DNA of 64,000 bases from DASWJZ01 sp963805325 (GCA_963805325.1 CAWDTS010000015.1:248001-312000); one strand, 5' to 3'; counted from the first letter of the stretch, positions 18,510-28,836 are shown. Numbers and translations are program-made. Notes: generated from the letters alone by a model not told the origin.

Positions 18510-19373
18510 CTATTTCGTATCCCAGTCCGGCACCATGCCCACCGGGTTTGAGCCTCGATACATATGCGTCTTCGTCAGAGCGGATATGGCTGCCATCTCT
18601 GCGTCGTCGAGTGAGAAATCGAAAACGTCGAGGTTCGATCGGATGTGCTGCGGATTGCCGCTCTTCGGGATTGCGACTGCGTTCTCCTGCTGAATGCTCC
18701 AGCGCAGCACGGTTTGCGCGGGGGTGCGCTGCTTGCGTTCCGCGATTGTGACGATGACCGGATCTTCGAGCACCACGCGCCGCCCGAGCGGCGAAAACGC
18801 GGTGAAGATCATGTCGCGATCGAGGCACGCGGCGCGCAGCTTGTCCTGGTTCAGATACGGATGATATTCGCACTGATTGGTGACGAGCGGCGCATCGGTC
18901 GCCGCCCACGCTTCGGCGAGCAGCTTCACGGTAAAGTTCGACACTCCGATGTGGCGCGTCCAGCCCTTCTTCTTCACCGCGTTCAACGTCGCAATGGTCG
19001 TTGCGGTCGGAATTGTCTTGCTCGGCCAGTGGATCAGCACGAGATCGAGCTGATCGATGCCGATCAGTTTCAGGCTTTGCTCGACCGAATTCAGGAAAGC
19101 CTTCTCCTCAAGGTCCTGCTGCCGCACCTTCGTCGTGATGAAAATCTCGTCGCGCGGAACGCCGGCGGCGCGTATTCCCTCCCCCACCCGGTCCTCGTTA
19201 GCATAGAGTGGTGCGGTATCGATGTGGCGATACCCAGTCGCGAGGGCGGCGGCTACCGCGCTCGCGCAGGCCTCGTCACTCAGCTTCCACGTTCCCAAAC
19301 CGATGACGGGCATTCTTGCCCCATGTGCTTCGACGAATTGCAACGGTCGATCATCCTCCGGGGACATTGCCAT
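18510..19373 (-). CDS. Aldo/keto reductase (2,5-diketo-gluconate reductase-like)
   Basis: About 287 residues from ATG 19373; the frame reaches further upstream but that extension is Arg-rich and not family-like. The AKR core is clear: MPVIGLGTWKLSD at the first strand, catalytic Asp and Tyr in RHIDTAPLYANE, Lys in FITTKVRQQD and His in LVLIHWPSK. The C-terminal NADP-binding loop IPKSGNPQHIRSN is typical of AKR5/AKR3-type enzymes, which reduce ketones, aldehydes or 2,5-diketo-D-gluconate in the cytoplasm. Substrate is unknown. It is convergent with hemC (12 bases between stops), and an AhpD-like gene lies upstream on the same strand. Confidence 0.9.
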   Translation of the reverse strand: MAMSPEDDRPLQFVEAHGARMPVIGLGTWKLSDEACASAVAAALATGYRHIDTAPLYANEDRVGEGIRAAGVPRDEIFITTKVRQQDLEEKAFLNSVEQSLKLIGIDQLDLVLIHWPSKTIPTATTIATLNAVKKKGWTRHIGVSNFTVKLLAEAWAATDAPLVTNQCEYHPYLNQDKLRAACLDRDMIFTAFSPLGRRVVLEDPVIVTIAERKQRTPAQTVLRWSIQQENAVAIPKSGNPQHIRSNLDVFDFSLDDAEMAAISALTKTHMYRGSNPVGMVPDWDTK

Positions 19374-19472
19374 TGACGTTCGGCCCAGCCGCCACGCGCG
19401 TGCCTTCGCCCCATCACGTCGGCGGCGGTCTAGTGGCAAAACACCCGCTTGGCCAGGGTGCGGCCGACGCCT

Positions 19473-20078
19473 TCAGCGATGCGACCAGTCGTCGGGGTCT
19501 TCCGACTTGCTCGGCGAGAGCCCTAGAACGTCGCCGTCGGTATTGACGCCGAGGCCAAGCACGGTGCGGTTGGCGTAGGCGAAGTAGGCGACGACCTGGT
19601 TGATCTCCAGGATCTCGCCGTCGTCGAAGCCCGCCGCGTGCATCGCCTCGACATCGCCTAGGCACGTGGTCGCAGGGGACTCGGTCAGCTTGACGGCATA
19701 GCGGAGCGCCGATTGCTCGCGCGCGTCGAATGCGCTCTCGAACGCGCCGGACTCCAGCGCCGCGCGCACTGCTGCCGATCGATCATCGTCCTTCAGAAGC
19801 CGCCGCAACCCGGCGAAGTGATGCTCCACGCAATAGTCGCAGTGATTGATGCGGCTGACGAGCACGCCGAGCGCCTCAAGAAACCATTCCGGCACGGTAT
19901 TGGAAAAATGATGCAGCACGTATTTGTAGAGGGCCATGTGGCCCTCCATCGTGTGCGGGCGCAGGCTGTGCGCCATCATGATGTTGTCGACTTTGTTGCC
20001 GGGGCCCTTGATGCGGTCGTAGAGCTGCTTGAGGCGCCCTTCGGCGGCGGCATAGGCGATGGTCTTGATCCAGGTCAC
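19473..20078 (-). CDS. AhpD-like carboxymuconolactone-decarboxylase-family peroxidase protein
   Basis: A 201-residue all-alpha protein of the AhpD/CMD superfamily. The redox motif is complete: SRINHCDYCVEHHFAGLR near residue 78 supplies C-x-x-C followed by the conserved His. The N-terminal MMAHSLRPHTMEGHMALY and C-terminal EILEINQVVAYFAYANR helices are signatures of the peroxidase-related subgroup. Relatives use the CxxC as a peroxidatic/disulfide reductase site. A paralogue at 34077-34655 has lost the second Cys (C-x-x-S). The next gene upstream on the same strand is a GGDEF/EAL protein, and the stop-to-start gap is 55 bases. Confidence 0.85.
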   Translation of the reverse strand: MTWIKTIAYAAAEGRLKQLYDRIKGPGNKVDNIMMAHSLRPHTMEGHMALYKYVLHHFSNTVPEWFLEALGVLVSRINHCDYCVEHHFAGLRRLLKDDDRSAAVRAALESGAFESAFDAREQSALRYAVKLTESPATTCLGDVEAMHAAGFDDGEILEINQVVAYFAYANRTVLGLGVNTDGDVLGLSPSKSEDPDDWSHR

Positions 20079-20133
20079 GGGCTGATCCTGTGCGTAGCGA
20101 CCGCAGGCGAGCCGCGGCGCCCACCGCTACCAC

Positions 20134-22254
20134 TCAGGCCCGGTCGGTCAAATCCCGCGTCGCCCAGTTTCGGACGAAGTCCGGCACCTCCCACGGAGGC
20201 ATCGGGCGGCCGTAGAAATATCCCTGGATCTGATCGCACGACCCGGCTCTCAGGATCGCGACCTGCTCCGCCTCCTCGATGCCTTCGGCGACGATCTTCA
20301 GCCCAAGCGCATGTCCGAGGCCGATGACAGCCGAAACGATCGCCCGGCTTCCCTCGTCCTCCGCGATATCGATGACGAAGCTGCGGTCGATCTTGACCAC
20401 GTCGATCGGGAACATGCGCAGGTGCGTCAGCGATGCATATCCGGTCCCGAAGTCGTCGAGCGCGATCTCGATGCCCGCCGCCCGCAGGCGCGAAAGTGTG
20501 TTCTTGATCGAGGTGTTGTCGCCGAGGATGACAGTCTCGGTGACCTCCAGCCCAAGAACCGAGGCCGGCAAGCCGAACTCCTTGAGTCGCCCGAAGACAT
20601 GGCCGGCGAGATCGAACGTGGCGTATTCCGCCGCCGACGTGTTGAGCGCCATGCGGCCGACCGCGAGGCCCTGCTTGCGCCACGTCGAGACGTCCGTAAG
20701 CACCCTGTCGAGCTGACGCGTGAAGTATTCCCGCGCGATCCGCGAATCCTCGAGCGCCGGTAGAAAGTCGCCGGGGCCGCGCATCCCCTTCGGCGAGTTC
20801 CAGCGTCCGAGCACCTCGAAGCCGCTGATCGTGCCCGTCGCGACATCAATCTTGGGCTGGTAGAATGGTATGAACCGGCCCGTCGCAAGTCCGCTCTCGA
20901 CCTCGGAGCGGAGCGAGGCGCGCCGCACCGTCTCTTCGCGAAGGCTCGGGTCGAACCGCACATAGCTGTTCGGCCCCTTCTCCCTGGCAGCGTTCAGGGC
21001 AAGCGCGGCATTGGTCATCAGCTCGGTCGGGCCGCGCCCGTCGTTGGGGAACGTCGCGACACCGACGGAGAGCTCGACCGGCACATCCTGCCCGAAGACC
21101 TTCAGCGGGCGCATCCCGCCGACGAAGCCGCAAGCCCGGTTCGCCGCCTGCTCTTCCGGAACGTTCTCAAGCAGCAAGGCGAATTCGTTGTTGCCGATCC
21201 GCGCCGCAAAATCGCCGGGGGCCGCCTCGCGCAGGCGCCGCGCGAAAGCGCGCAGAAATGCATCGCCGAAATCCGGCCCACGAATCGTGTTCACTTCCGC
21301 GAAGCGATGGACATCGAGAATGACCAGCGCGCCCGTCGCCCCTCGCTGCAAGACGACGTCCGACAGCCTGATGCCGAGCGTTCGGCGGCTCGGCAACTCG
21401 GTGAGGAGGTCCTCGTCGGCGCTGCCCTCATCCTCGGCGGCGCCGTAGACTTTGCGGATGAAGCCAAACGACGGACCGTCGTTAGCCGCTCTGATTTCCC
21501 CCAGTGCCTCGAAGTGCTGCTCGGTGCCGTTATCCTCGGAGATGCGAAAGGAGTGGACAAAGGCCTCCGTGGCTTTCGCACGCAGCACTCGCTCCTGCAG
21601 GCGCGCCATGATCGGATTCTTCCGTCGGCGCTTGAGCGCGTTCGTCGTGTCTATTCCGAGCAGCCGGCGGGCCTCCGGATACCACGTGAACGCCGACGTC
21701 GCGGGATCAAACTCCCAGAACCCGATGTTCAGAAGCCGCTCGGCGCGGGCAATCGCCTCGCGATCATGCTTCGCGCGGTTGTCGCTCTGCTCGCGAACAT
21801 TCGACCTTGCCTTCAAGGAAAGCGTCTGCGCGACAAGCGCGGCAGTGACCTCCGCCCAGGCGCGCTCGCCGGAGTCTTCGTCAAGCGGCTCCGACAGCCC
21901 GGGGTAGCCAATCGTTACACGGCCGCGGAGCTCTCCCTGCAGCTCGATGAGGCGTTCAACGCGGACCTCCGCCGGCGCGTAGCACGGCGACCACGAGGTC
22001 GAGCCTTCAAACTCGATACGGCAGGTTCTCCGGATCTCCGCCCCGCTGACGCTGACGAGTTCGACGAGGCGATCGAGGCGAACTTCGGTCGCAGCGGCAA
22101 GCCGCGCGCATTCGGAAGCGATTGCCAGCAGCGATTTGGCGCCGCTGTCGTTTCCCATGATCGCAGCCGCCTCGGAGGAGCGGAACATCGCGAGCGGCAG
22201 CTCGGCCACATCGGACGGGCGCTCATTGGCAAGGATCGCCATCGGCCGGTTCAT
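20134..22254 (-). CDS. GAF/PAS-GGDEF-EAL protein, GGDEF site degenerate
   Basis: A 706-residue cytoplasmic c-di-GMP protein. The N-terminal ~150 residues look GAF-like. A PAS segment follows (LNIGFWEFDPATSAFTWYPE), then a GGDEF domain (LLTELPSRRTLGIRL), then EAL. The GGDEF signature reads GNNEF, so diguanylate cyclase activity is doubtful. The EAL domain reads EVL in the signature and keeps NTSA, LEVTET, DDFGTGYAS, KIDRSF and AEGIE, so phosphodiesterase activity is likely. No transmembrane segment is visible. The start at 22254 faces the redox island across 269 intergenic bases. A likely reading is an EAL phosphodiesterase controlled by its PAS/GAF and inactive GGDEF domains. Confidence 0.88.
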   Translation of the reverse strand: MNRPMAILANERPSDVAELPLAMFRSSEAAAIMGNDSGAKSLLAIASECARLAAATEVRLDRLVELVSVSGAEIRRTCRIEFEGSTSWSPCYAPAEVRVERLIELQGELRGRVTIGYPGLSEPLDEDSGERAWAEVTAALVAQTLSLKARSNVREQSDNRAKHDREAIARAERLLNIGFWEFDPATSAFTWYPEARRLLGIDTTNALKRRRKNPIMARLQERVLRAKATEAFVHSFRISEDNGTEQHFEALGEIRAANDGPSFGFIRKVYGAAEDEGSADEDLLTELPSRRTLGIRLSDVVLQRGATGALVILDVHRFAEVNTIRGPDFGDAFLRAFARRLREAAPGDFAARIGNNEFALLLENVPEEQAANRACGFVGGMRPLKVFGQDVPVELSVGVATFPNDGRGPTELMTNAALALNAAREKGPNSYVRFDPSLREETVRRASLRSEVESGLATGRFIPFYQPKIDVATGTISGFEVLGRWNSPKGMRGPGDFLPALEDSRIAREYFTRQLDRVLTDVSTWRKQGLAVGRMALNTSAAEYATFDLAGHVFGRLKEFGLPASVLGLEVTETVILGDNTSIKNTLSRLRAAGIEIALDDFGTGYASLTHLRMFPIDVVKIDRSFVIDIAEDEGSRAIVSAVIGLGHALGLKIVAEGIEEAEQVAILRAGSCDQIQGYFYGRPMPPWEVPDFVRNWATRDLTDRA

Positions 22255-22446
22255 TCGCCTTCGCCGTTTCTCATTTCTTCGAGCGCCGCTCGATGCGCGC
22301 TATAACCCGCCAACACAGCTCTCGATCAAAATTGCCTCAAAAAGCAGTAAAAGAAGAATAACGCCCATCTCCGTTGCGCAGTTTGGTGACGCAACCCTAA
22401 ACGAAGCGTCACCACGCTTGTGCCAAACTCGTGCACCGAGGCTTTT

Positions 22447-22460
22447 TTGATCTAGGTCAC
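22447..22460 (+). promoter_or_regulatory. FNR/FixK-like box
   Basis: TTGAT-CTAG-GTCAC lies 63 bases before the start of the first redox-island gene. The left half-site is perfect for the FNR/FixK consensus TTGAT-N4-ATCAA and the right half matches three of five bases. Its position suits activation from about -40. The site fits the anaerobic nature of the genes that follow, but binding is inferred. Confidence 0.5.
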
Positions 22461-22523
22461 GGTTTGCCGCTTCTGTCCGAGCCATGCTGGCATCGACCGA
22501 GGACGCTTTGGGGGGAAACGAGA

Positions 22524-24152
22524 ATGTCGATGGCCCGCGACATGACCCCAAGGGTCGATCTGACCCGACACAAGGGCGTCGGCCCGGCGCGTGAGCGGCG
22601 GCCGATCTACGTGGATTTGCTTCCCCCCTGCAACAATGCCTGCCCGGCGGGCGAGAACATCCAGGCCTGGCTGGCGCTGGCGCAGGCGGGAGAGTTCCGA
22701 GCCGCTTGGGAAACGCTGATCGCCGACAATCCGATGCCGGCCGTGCACGGCCGCGTCTGCTATCACCCGTGCGAATCGAGCTGTAATCGCAAAGACCTGG
22801 ACAGTCCGGTCGGCATCCACGCGGTGGAGCGCTTTCTCGGCGACCTGGCGGCGCGGGAAGGCTGGGAAAGCCCGAAGCCCGCGGCGAAAAGCGGCAAGCG
22901 CGTGCTCATCGTCGGCGCCGGCCCGTCCGGCCTCTCGGCTGCATGGCATCTGGCGCGGCTCGGCCATGCGGTCGAGGTACATGAGGCAGGCCCCCTCCCC
23001 GGCGGCATGCTGCATTTCGGCATCCCCGCCTACCGCCTGCCGCGCGAAGACCTGATGAAGGAAGTGCGGCGGATCGAGGCGATGGGTGTCAAGATCGTCC
23101 TCAACCATCGCGTCGAGAACGTGCTCGCCGAGCAGAAGGAAGGCGGCTTCGACGCGGTCTTCATCGCCATCGGCGCCCAGATGTCGAAGCATGTCGATAT
23201 TCCGGCGCGCGACGCGGTGAAGGTGCTCGACGCGGTGAAGCTGCTGCGCGAAGTGGAGACCGGCGCGACACCGCTCCTTGGTCGCCGCGTGCTCGTCTAT
23301 GGCGGCGGCAACACGGCGATGGACGCCGCGCGCACCGCGCGCCGGCTCGGCGCCGAAGAGGCGTTGATCGTCTACCGCCGCGACCGCGCGCATATGCCGG
23401 CGCACGAGTTCGAGGCCGACGAGGCGATCTCCGAAGGCGTCAAGATCAAGTGGCTGACCTCCATCAAGCAGATCGACGGTGGCGACTTCACGGTTGAGCG
23501 GATGGAGATCGGCGAGGACGGACGCGCCAAGCCGACCGGCGAATTCGAGACGCTGAAAGCCGACGCCGTCGTGCTCGCGCTCGGACAGGAGGCGGATTCG
23601 GGCTTCCTGCGTTCCGTTCCCGAGGTCGCCTTCAAGGAGGACGGCACGGTCATCGTCGGGCCCGACATGATGACCGGCCGGCCGGGCATTTTCGCCGGCG
23701 GCGACATGGTACCGGCGGAGCGCTCCGTCACCATTGCAACGGGCCACGGCAAGAAGGCGGCGCGCCATATCCACGCATGGCTCGGCGGCTCGACATATGA
23801 ACGGCCGGAAAAACATCCGGTCGTCGATTTCGCCGGCCTCAACCTGCCGATCTATTCCGACGCCGTTCCGTCCGCCGAGCGGCATCTGCCGGTGGCGGAG
23901 CGCGGCACGGGCTTCGACGAGATCGTCTCCGCCCTGAGCGAGTCCGAAGCGCTTCACGAGGCGCGACGCTGCCTCTCCTGCGGCAATTGTTTCGAATGCG
24001 ACAATTGCTTCGCCGCCTGCCCGGAAGATGCGATCGAAAAGCTCGGGCCGGGTCGCCGCTACCTGATCCACTACGAGCTCTGCACCGGCTGCGCAGTGTG
24101 CGTCGAGCAGTGCCCCTGCCACGCCATGGAGATGATCGCCGAGCCGGCTTGA
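22524..24152 (+). CDS. GltD-like NAD(P)H:ferredoxin-type flavoprotein with C-terminal 2[4Fe-4S] domain
   Basis: About 542 residues from ATG 22524, preceded by GGGGGGAAACG. The N-terminus has the cysteine-rich segments PCNNACPAG and YHPCESSCNR of GltD/NfnB-type proteins, which bind [4Fe-4S] clusters. Two nucleotide-binding motifs follow: VGAGPSGLSAAWH (FAD) and VYGGGNTAMDAAR (NAD(P)H). The last 55 residues are an added ferredoxin domain, CLSCGNCFECDNCFAACP then CTGCAVCVEQCP. The protein probably shuttles electrons between NAD(P)H and ferredoxin. The PFOR gene starts 30 bases downstream, which strongly suggests a joint job. No large glutamate synthase subunit is present, so glutamate synthesis is unlikely. 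Confidence 0.88.
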   Translation: MSMARDMTPRVDLTRHKGVGPARERRPIYVDLLPPCNNACPAGENIQAWLALAQAGEFRAAWETLIADNPMPAVHGRVCYHPCESSCNRKDLDSPVGIHAVERFLGDLAAREGWESPKPAAKSGKRVLIVGAGPSGLSAAWHLARLGHAVEVHEAGPLPGGMLHFGIPAYRLPREDLMKEVRRIEAMGVKIVLNHRVENVLAEQKEGGFDAVFIAIGAQMSKHVDIPARDAVKVLDAVKLLREVETGATPLLGRRVLVYGGGNTAMDAARTARRLGAEEALIVYRRDRAHMPAHEFEADEAISEGVKIKWLTSIKQIDGGDFTVERMEIGEDGRAKPTGEFETLKADAVVLALGQEADSGFLRSVPEVAFKEDGTVIVGPDMMTGRPGIFAGGDMVPAERSVTIATGHGKKAARHIHAWLGGSTYERPEKHPVVDFAGLNLPIYSDAVPSAERHLPVAERGTGFDEIVSALSESEALHEARRCLSCGNCFECDNCFAACPEDAIEKLGPGRRYLIHYELCTGCAVCVEQCPCHAMEMIAEPA

Positions 24153-24182
24153 GGCCGTCGGCGTCCGGGGAGATTTTCGAGA

Positions 24183-27100
24183 ATGGGCACGATCGTCACG
24201 CTGGACGGCAACACCGCCGCCGCCCATGTCGCCTATCGGGTGAACGAGGTCTGCGCGATCTATCCGATCACGCCTTCCTCCACGATGGCCGAGCTCGCCG
24301 ACCAGTGGGCGGCGGAGGGCGTCAAGAACATCTGGGGCAACCTGCCCGTCGTGCAGGAGATGCAGAGCGAGGGGGGCGCCGCGGGCGCCGTGCACGGCTC
24401 GCTGCAATCCGGCGCGATGACGACCACCTTCACCGCATCGCAGGGGCTCATGCTGATGATCCCCAACATGTTCAAGATCGCCGGCGAATTGACCGCGACA
24501 GTCTTTCACGTCGCCGCGCGCTCGATCGCAACCTCGGCGCTCTCGATCTTCGGCGAGCATTCCGACGTGATGGCGACGCGCTCCACCGGCTTCGCCATGC
24601 TTGCCTCCGGCAGCGTGCAGGAAGCGCACGACATGGCGCTGATCGCGCAGGCCGCGACCTTGAAGTCGCGCGTGCCGTTCATCCATTTCTTTGACGGCTT
24701 CCGCACGTCGCACGAGCTGAACACCTTCTCGCTGCTCGACGATTCCGACATCCGCGCCATGATCGACGACGATCTGGTACGCGCCCATCGTGCCCGCGCG
24801 CTCGATCCCGAGCACCCCTTCGTGCGCGGCACGGCGCACAATCCCGACACCTTCTTCCAGACGCGCGAGGCCGTGAACCCGTTCTATGCGGCGACGCCCG
24901 GAATCGTCGACGAAGCGATGCAGCGCTTCGAGAAGCTTGTCGGGCGTCGCTATCGCCCATTCGACTACGTAGGCGCCCCCGACGCCGAGCGCGTGCTGAT
25001 CCTGATGGGCTCTGGGGCCGAGACGGCTTGCGAGACTGTGAAGGCGCTTGCCGCGAGGGGCGAGAAAGTTGGCGTCGTGCAGGTGCGTCTCTATCGGCCG
25101 TTCTCCACCGCGCATCTTCTTGCTGCGCTCCCCGAAAGCGTCACGTCCATCGCCGTGCTCGACCGCACAAAGGAGCCTGGCGCTACCGGCGAGCCGCTCT
25201 ACCTCGATGTCGTCTCGACGCTCGCCACTGCCGTTGCGGAGGGCGCGCGCCCGCTGATGCCGCGCGTGGTCGGCGGGCGCTACGGCCTCTCCTCCAAGGA
25301 CTTCACCCCGGCAATGGTGAAGGCGGTGCTCGATGGCCTGAAGCGCGAGGACGGCAAGAAACGCCATCGGACTAAAGAACAGCTTCACGGTCGGCATCAA
25401 CGACGATGTCAGCCACACGAGCATCGCAATCGACCGCAGCTTCTCCGTCGAGCCGGAAAGCGTGACGCGGGCTGTTTTCTATGGTCTCGGGGCGGACGGC
25501 ACGGTCGGCGCCAACAAGAACAGCGTGAAGATCATCGCCGAAGACGCCAAGCGTTTCGCGCAGGGCTACTTCGTTTACGATTCCCACAAATCCGGCGCGC
25601 AGACCGTTTCGCATCTCCGCTTCGGGCCGGAGCCGATCAAAGCGCCCTATCTGATCGAACAGGCGGGCTTCGTCGCCTGTCACCAGTTCGCGTTCCTGGC
25701 GCGCCAGGACGTGCTGGCGCTCGCGGCGCCCGGCGGCGTATTCCTCTTGAACAGCCCCTACGGGCCTGACGAGGTGTTCGACCGGCTGCCGCTTTCAGTG
25801 CAGCGGCAGATCATCGACAAGCGCCTGCGCTTCTACGTGATCGACGCCTCGAAGGTGGCGCGCGAAGTCGGGCTCGGCGTGCGCACGAACACGGTGCTGC
25901 AGACCTGCTTCTTCGCCATCTCCGGCGTGCTGCCGCGCGAGGCGGCGATCGAGCACATCAAGGGATCGATCAAGAAAGACCTACGGCCGCAAGGGCGAGG
26001 CCGTCGTGCGGAAGAATTTCGCCGCGGTAGACGGCACGCTCGCGCGCCTCGCGCAAGTGAAGGTGCCTGAGAAGCCGACCGCAAAGACGGATCGCCCGCC
26101 GGTCGTCCCGGACTCGGCGCCGGATTTCGTCAGGCACGTCACCGCCCCGATGCTCGTCGGCCGTGGCGATGAGATTCCGGTGAGTCTCGTTCCGCCGGAC
26201 GGAACGTTCCCCTCCGGCACCAGCGCCTACGAGAAGCGCAACGTCTCCGATATCGTGCCGGTCTGGCGTGAAGACCTTTGCATTCAATGCGGACAATGCA
26301 GCTTCGTCTGCCCGCACTCCGTCATCCGCGCGCGCTACTATAACGAGGACGCCCTTGCGGACGCGCCGGAAACGTTCAAGTCAGCGCCAGTCAATGCGCG
26401 CGGCTATCCAGAAGCGCGCTTCACGTTGCAGTTCTATGTCGAGGATTGCACCGGCTGTGCGCTCTGCATCGAGGCCTGTCCGTCGGTCAGCCCGCGCGAG
26501 CCGGGCGTGAAGGCGATCAATCTCGCCGACAAGGCGCCGCTCGTCGCCGACGAGCGCAAGAACATCGCCTTCTTCGAGAAGCTGCCCGTCAACGAGCGCG
26601 CGCGTGTCGACTTCGCGAATGTGCGCGGCGTGCAGTTCCTTGAGCCGCTTTTCGAGTTCTCCGGCGCGTGCGCGGGATGCGGCGAAACACCTTACGTGAA
26701 GCTCCTCTCGCAGCTCTTCGGCGACCGCGCGATGGTGGCGAACGCCACCGGCTGTTCGTCGATCTATGGCGGCAATCTGCCGGTGACGCCGTGGACGAAG
26801 AACCACGAGGGGCGCGGGCCAGCCTGGTCGAACTCGCTGTTCGAAGACAATGCCGAGTTCGGCCTCGGCTTCCGGCTCGCCGCCGACAAGCATCTCGATC
26901 TCGCCCGCATGTTGCTGACGAAGCTTGCGCCAAGCGTCGGCGAACGGCTCGCCCAGGCGATCCTCGACGCGCCGCAGATACACGAATCGGAGATTCGTGC
27001 GCAGCGCGAGCACGTGGCGGAGCTGAAGGTCGCGCTCCTGAAACTCGACAGCGAGGACGCAAAGAATCTGCTCTCCGTCGTCGACCATCTCGTCCGCCGC

Positions 27101-27787
27101 TCCATCTGGATTGTCGGCGGGGACGGCTGGGCCTACGACATCGGCTACGGCGGACTCGACCATGTGCTGGCGAGCGGCCGCGACGTGAACATCCTGGTGC
27201 TCGACACCGAGGTCTATTCCAACACCGGCGGCCAGTCGTCGAAGGCGACGCCGCTTGGCGCGGTGGCGAAGTTCGCCGCCTCCGGCAAGCGTGTCCAGCG
27301 CAAGGACCTGGCGCTGCAGGCGATCGCCTACGGCAACGTCTACGTGGCGCAGGTGGCGATGGGCGCCAACCCGCAGCAGACGCTCGACGCATTCCGCGAG
27401 GCGGAAGCCTATCCCGGCACCTCCATCATTCTTGCCTACAGCCAGTGCATCGCGCACGGCATCGATATGCGCTTCGGCATGAAGCAGCAGGACCTCGCGG
27501 TGGCGAGCGGCCACTGGCCGCTGATCCGCTATAATCCGGCGATGCGGGCGATCGGCGAGAACCCGTTCCGCCTCGATTCGCCGCGGCCGACAATTCCGCT
27601 CAAGACCTATGCCTATAACGAGATCCGTTACTCGTCGCTTGCCGCGACCCGCCCCGAAGAGGCCGCGGACCTGCTTTCCCAGGCGCAGGCTGCGGTCACC
27701 GCCAAGTATCGGCAATACGAGGATATGGCCGCGCTCGACGGCAGTCATTTCCGGCAGGACGCGCCTGCCGCGGCGAGGACATCATGA
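24183..27787 (+). pseudogene. nifJ: Pyruvate:ferredoxin (flavodoxin) oxidoreductase, two +1 frameshifts
   Basis: Three successive frames form one single-chain PFOR of about 1200 residues, the usual length. Frame one holds the pyrimidine-binding domain (AIYPITPSSTMAELADQWA). Frame two starts with KNSFTVGINDDVSHTS, the gamma domain. Frame three carries the two-cluster domain (CIQCGQCSFVCPHS, CTGCALCIEACPS), a cluster-binding CAGCGETPY, and the thiamine-diphosphate domain GGDGWAYDIGYGG to NTGGQSSK. The joins are at about 25369-25374 and 25974-25982, each one base too many. The enzyme oxidises pyruvate and CoA to acetyl-CoA and CO2, reducing ferredoxin. Its ATGA overlap with the next gene indicates translational coupling. 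All ligands are intact, so I treat the frameshifts as probable sequence errors. Confidence 0.9.
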
Positions 27788-28788
27788 TCGACCTTTCGAC
27801 ACGCTACATGGGGCTCGAACTCAAGAACCCGCTTGTTGCCTCCGCCTCGCCGCTCAACACTGACATCGGCAATCTGAGGCGCCTGGAGGATGCAGGGTCC
27901 GCGGCGGTCGTGCTTCCCTCGCTCTTCGAGGAGCAGATCGAGGCGGAGGCCGCCCGCCAGGAGCACTTGACTTCGGTCGTCGGAGAGAGCTTCCCGGAAG
28001 CGCTGAGCTATTTTCCGGAATCCGCCGAATACCGTGTCGGGCCCGAGCAATATCTCGACCTGATCGCCCGCGCCGGCGAGGCCGTGGACATCCCGGTCAT
28101 CGCCAGTCTGAACGGCACGACCAGCGAAGGCTGGATCTCCTACGCCCGCTCCATCGAAGAGGCCGGCGCCAAGGGACTTGAGCTCAACATCTATTTCATC
28201 CCCGCCGACATTTCGATGAGCGGCGCGGAAGTCGAGCAGCGCTACCTCGACATCGTGAAGGCGGTGCGCGCGACGGTGAAGATTCCGATCGCGGTAAAGC
28301 TCAGCCCGTATTTCAGCGCGATCGGCCATATGGCGAGGTCGATCGAAGCGGCCGGCGCCGATGCGCTCGTGCTCTTCAACCGCTTCTACCAGCCCGACAT
28401 CGACCTCGCGCAATTGAAGGTGCTTCCCGACTTGAAGCTCTCGACTCCGGACGAAATCCGGCTGCCCCTTCTCTGGCTCGCCGTTCTCTCCGGCCGCATG
28501 AAAGCATCGCTCGCCGCGACGACGGGCGTCGCCAGCGTCGACGAGGTTGCGAAATACCTGCTCGCCGGCGCCGACGTCGTGATGACGACCTCCGCGCTGC
28601 TTCGCAACGGCGTGGATTACATGGGAACGCTGCTGATAGGATTGGAAGACTGGCTCGACGCGCGGAAGTTCGCCACGCTCGACAACGTGCGCGGCCTGAT
28701 GAGCCAGCGGCGGGTCTCCGACCCGCTCGCTTTCGAGCGCGCCAACTACATCAAGATCCTGCAAGGCTACGAGCCGGCGCGTGCCTAA
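27784..28788 (+). CDS. Dihydroorotate-dehydrogenase-like flavoprotein
   Basis: A 334-residue TIM-barrel FMN protein related to class 1 dihydroorotate dehydrogenase/PreA. The opening LSTRYMGLELKNPLVASASP, the mid-barrel VKIPIAVKLSPYFS (FMN-contacting Lys) and the phosphate-binding loop ATTGVAS are present. The pyrD catalytic base Cys/Ser loop is not obvious. Proteins of this subgroup are usually annotated only as DHODH-like and often accompany PFOR. ATG 27784 overlaps the PFOR stop in ATGA, so its translation is probably coupled. A role in electron transfer or in oxidation of a small substrate linked to ferredoxin is inference. Pyrimidine synthesis seems unlikely given the context. Confidence 0.82.
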   Translation: MIDLSTRYMGLELKNPLVASASPLNTDIGNLRRLEDAGSAAVVLPSLFEEQIEAEAARQEHLTSVVGESFPEALSYFPESAEYRVGPEQYLDLIARAGEAVDIPVIASLNGTTSEGWISYARSIEEAGAKGLELNIYFIPADISMSGAEVEQRYLDIVKAVRATVKIPIAVKLSPYFSAIGHMARSIEAAGADALVLFNRFYQPDIDLAQLKVLPDLKLSTPDEIRLPLLWLAVLSGRMKASLAATTGVASVDEVAKYLLAGADVVMTTSALLRNGVDYMGTLLIGLEDWLDARKFATLDNVRGLMSQRRVSDPLAFERANYIKILQGYEPARA

Positions 28789-28811
28789 CGCTTTTCCCCA
28801 AGACCTCTGCG

Positions 28812-28836
28812 TCCGGCGCTTTCGCTGCGCGCCGGA
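28812..28836 (+). terminator. Hairpin between DHODH-like gene and hydB (partial terminator or processing site)
   Basis: TCCGGCGC at 28812-28819 pairs perfectly with GCGCCGGA at 28829-28836 across a nine-base loop. It stands 23 bases after the stop codon. No T-run follows, so it may adjust transcript levels between the PFOR and hydrogenase sections rather than stop transcription. Confidence 0.4.

Noticed and set aside
19430..19475. tRNA-like string GGTCTAGTGGCAAAACACCC
   Set aside because: No cloverleaf with a T-arm or acceptor stem can be formed; it lies in the upstream flank of the AKR gene.
22452..25424. 990-residue minus-strand open frame opposite the GltD-like and PFOR genes
   Set aside because: It is antisense to two well-supported genes, has no domain and shows the His/Arg-rich composition of GC-rich shadow frames.
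24183..27787. Programmed frameshifting in PFOR
   Set aside because: Two shifts in one gene and the same sign in eight unrelated genes make a sequence error far more likely. No slippery heptamer was evident at either join.
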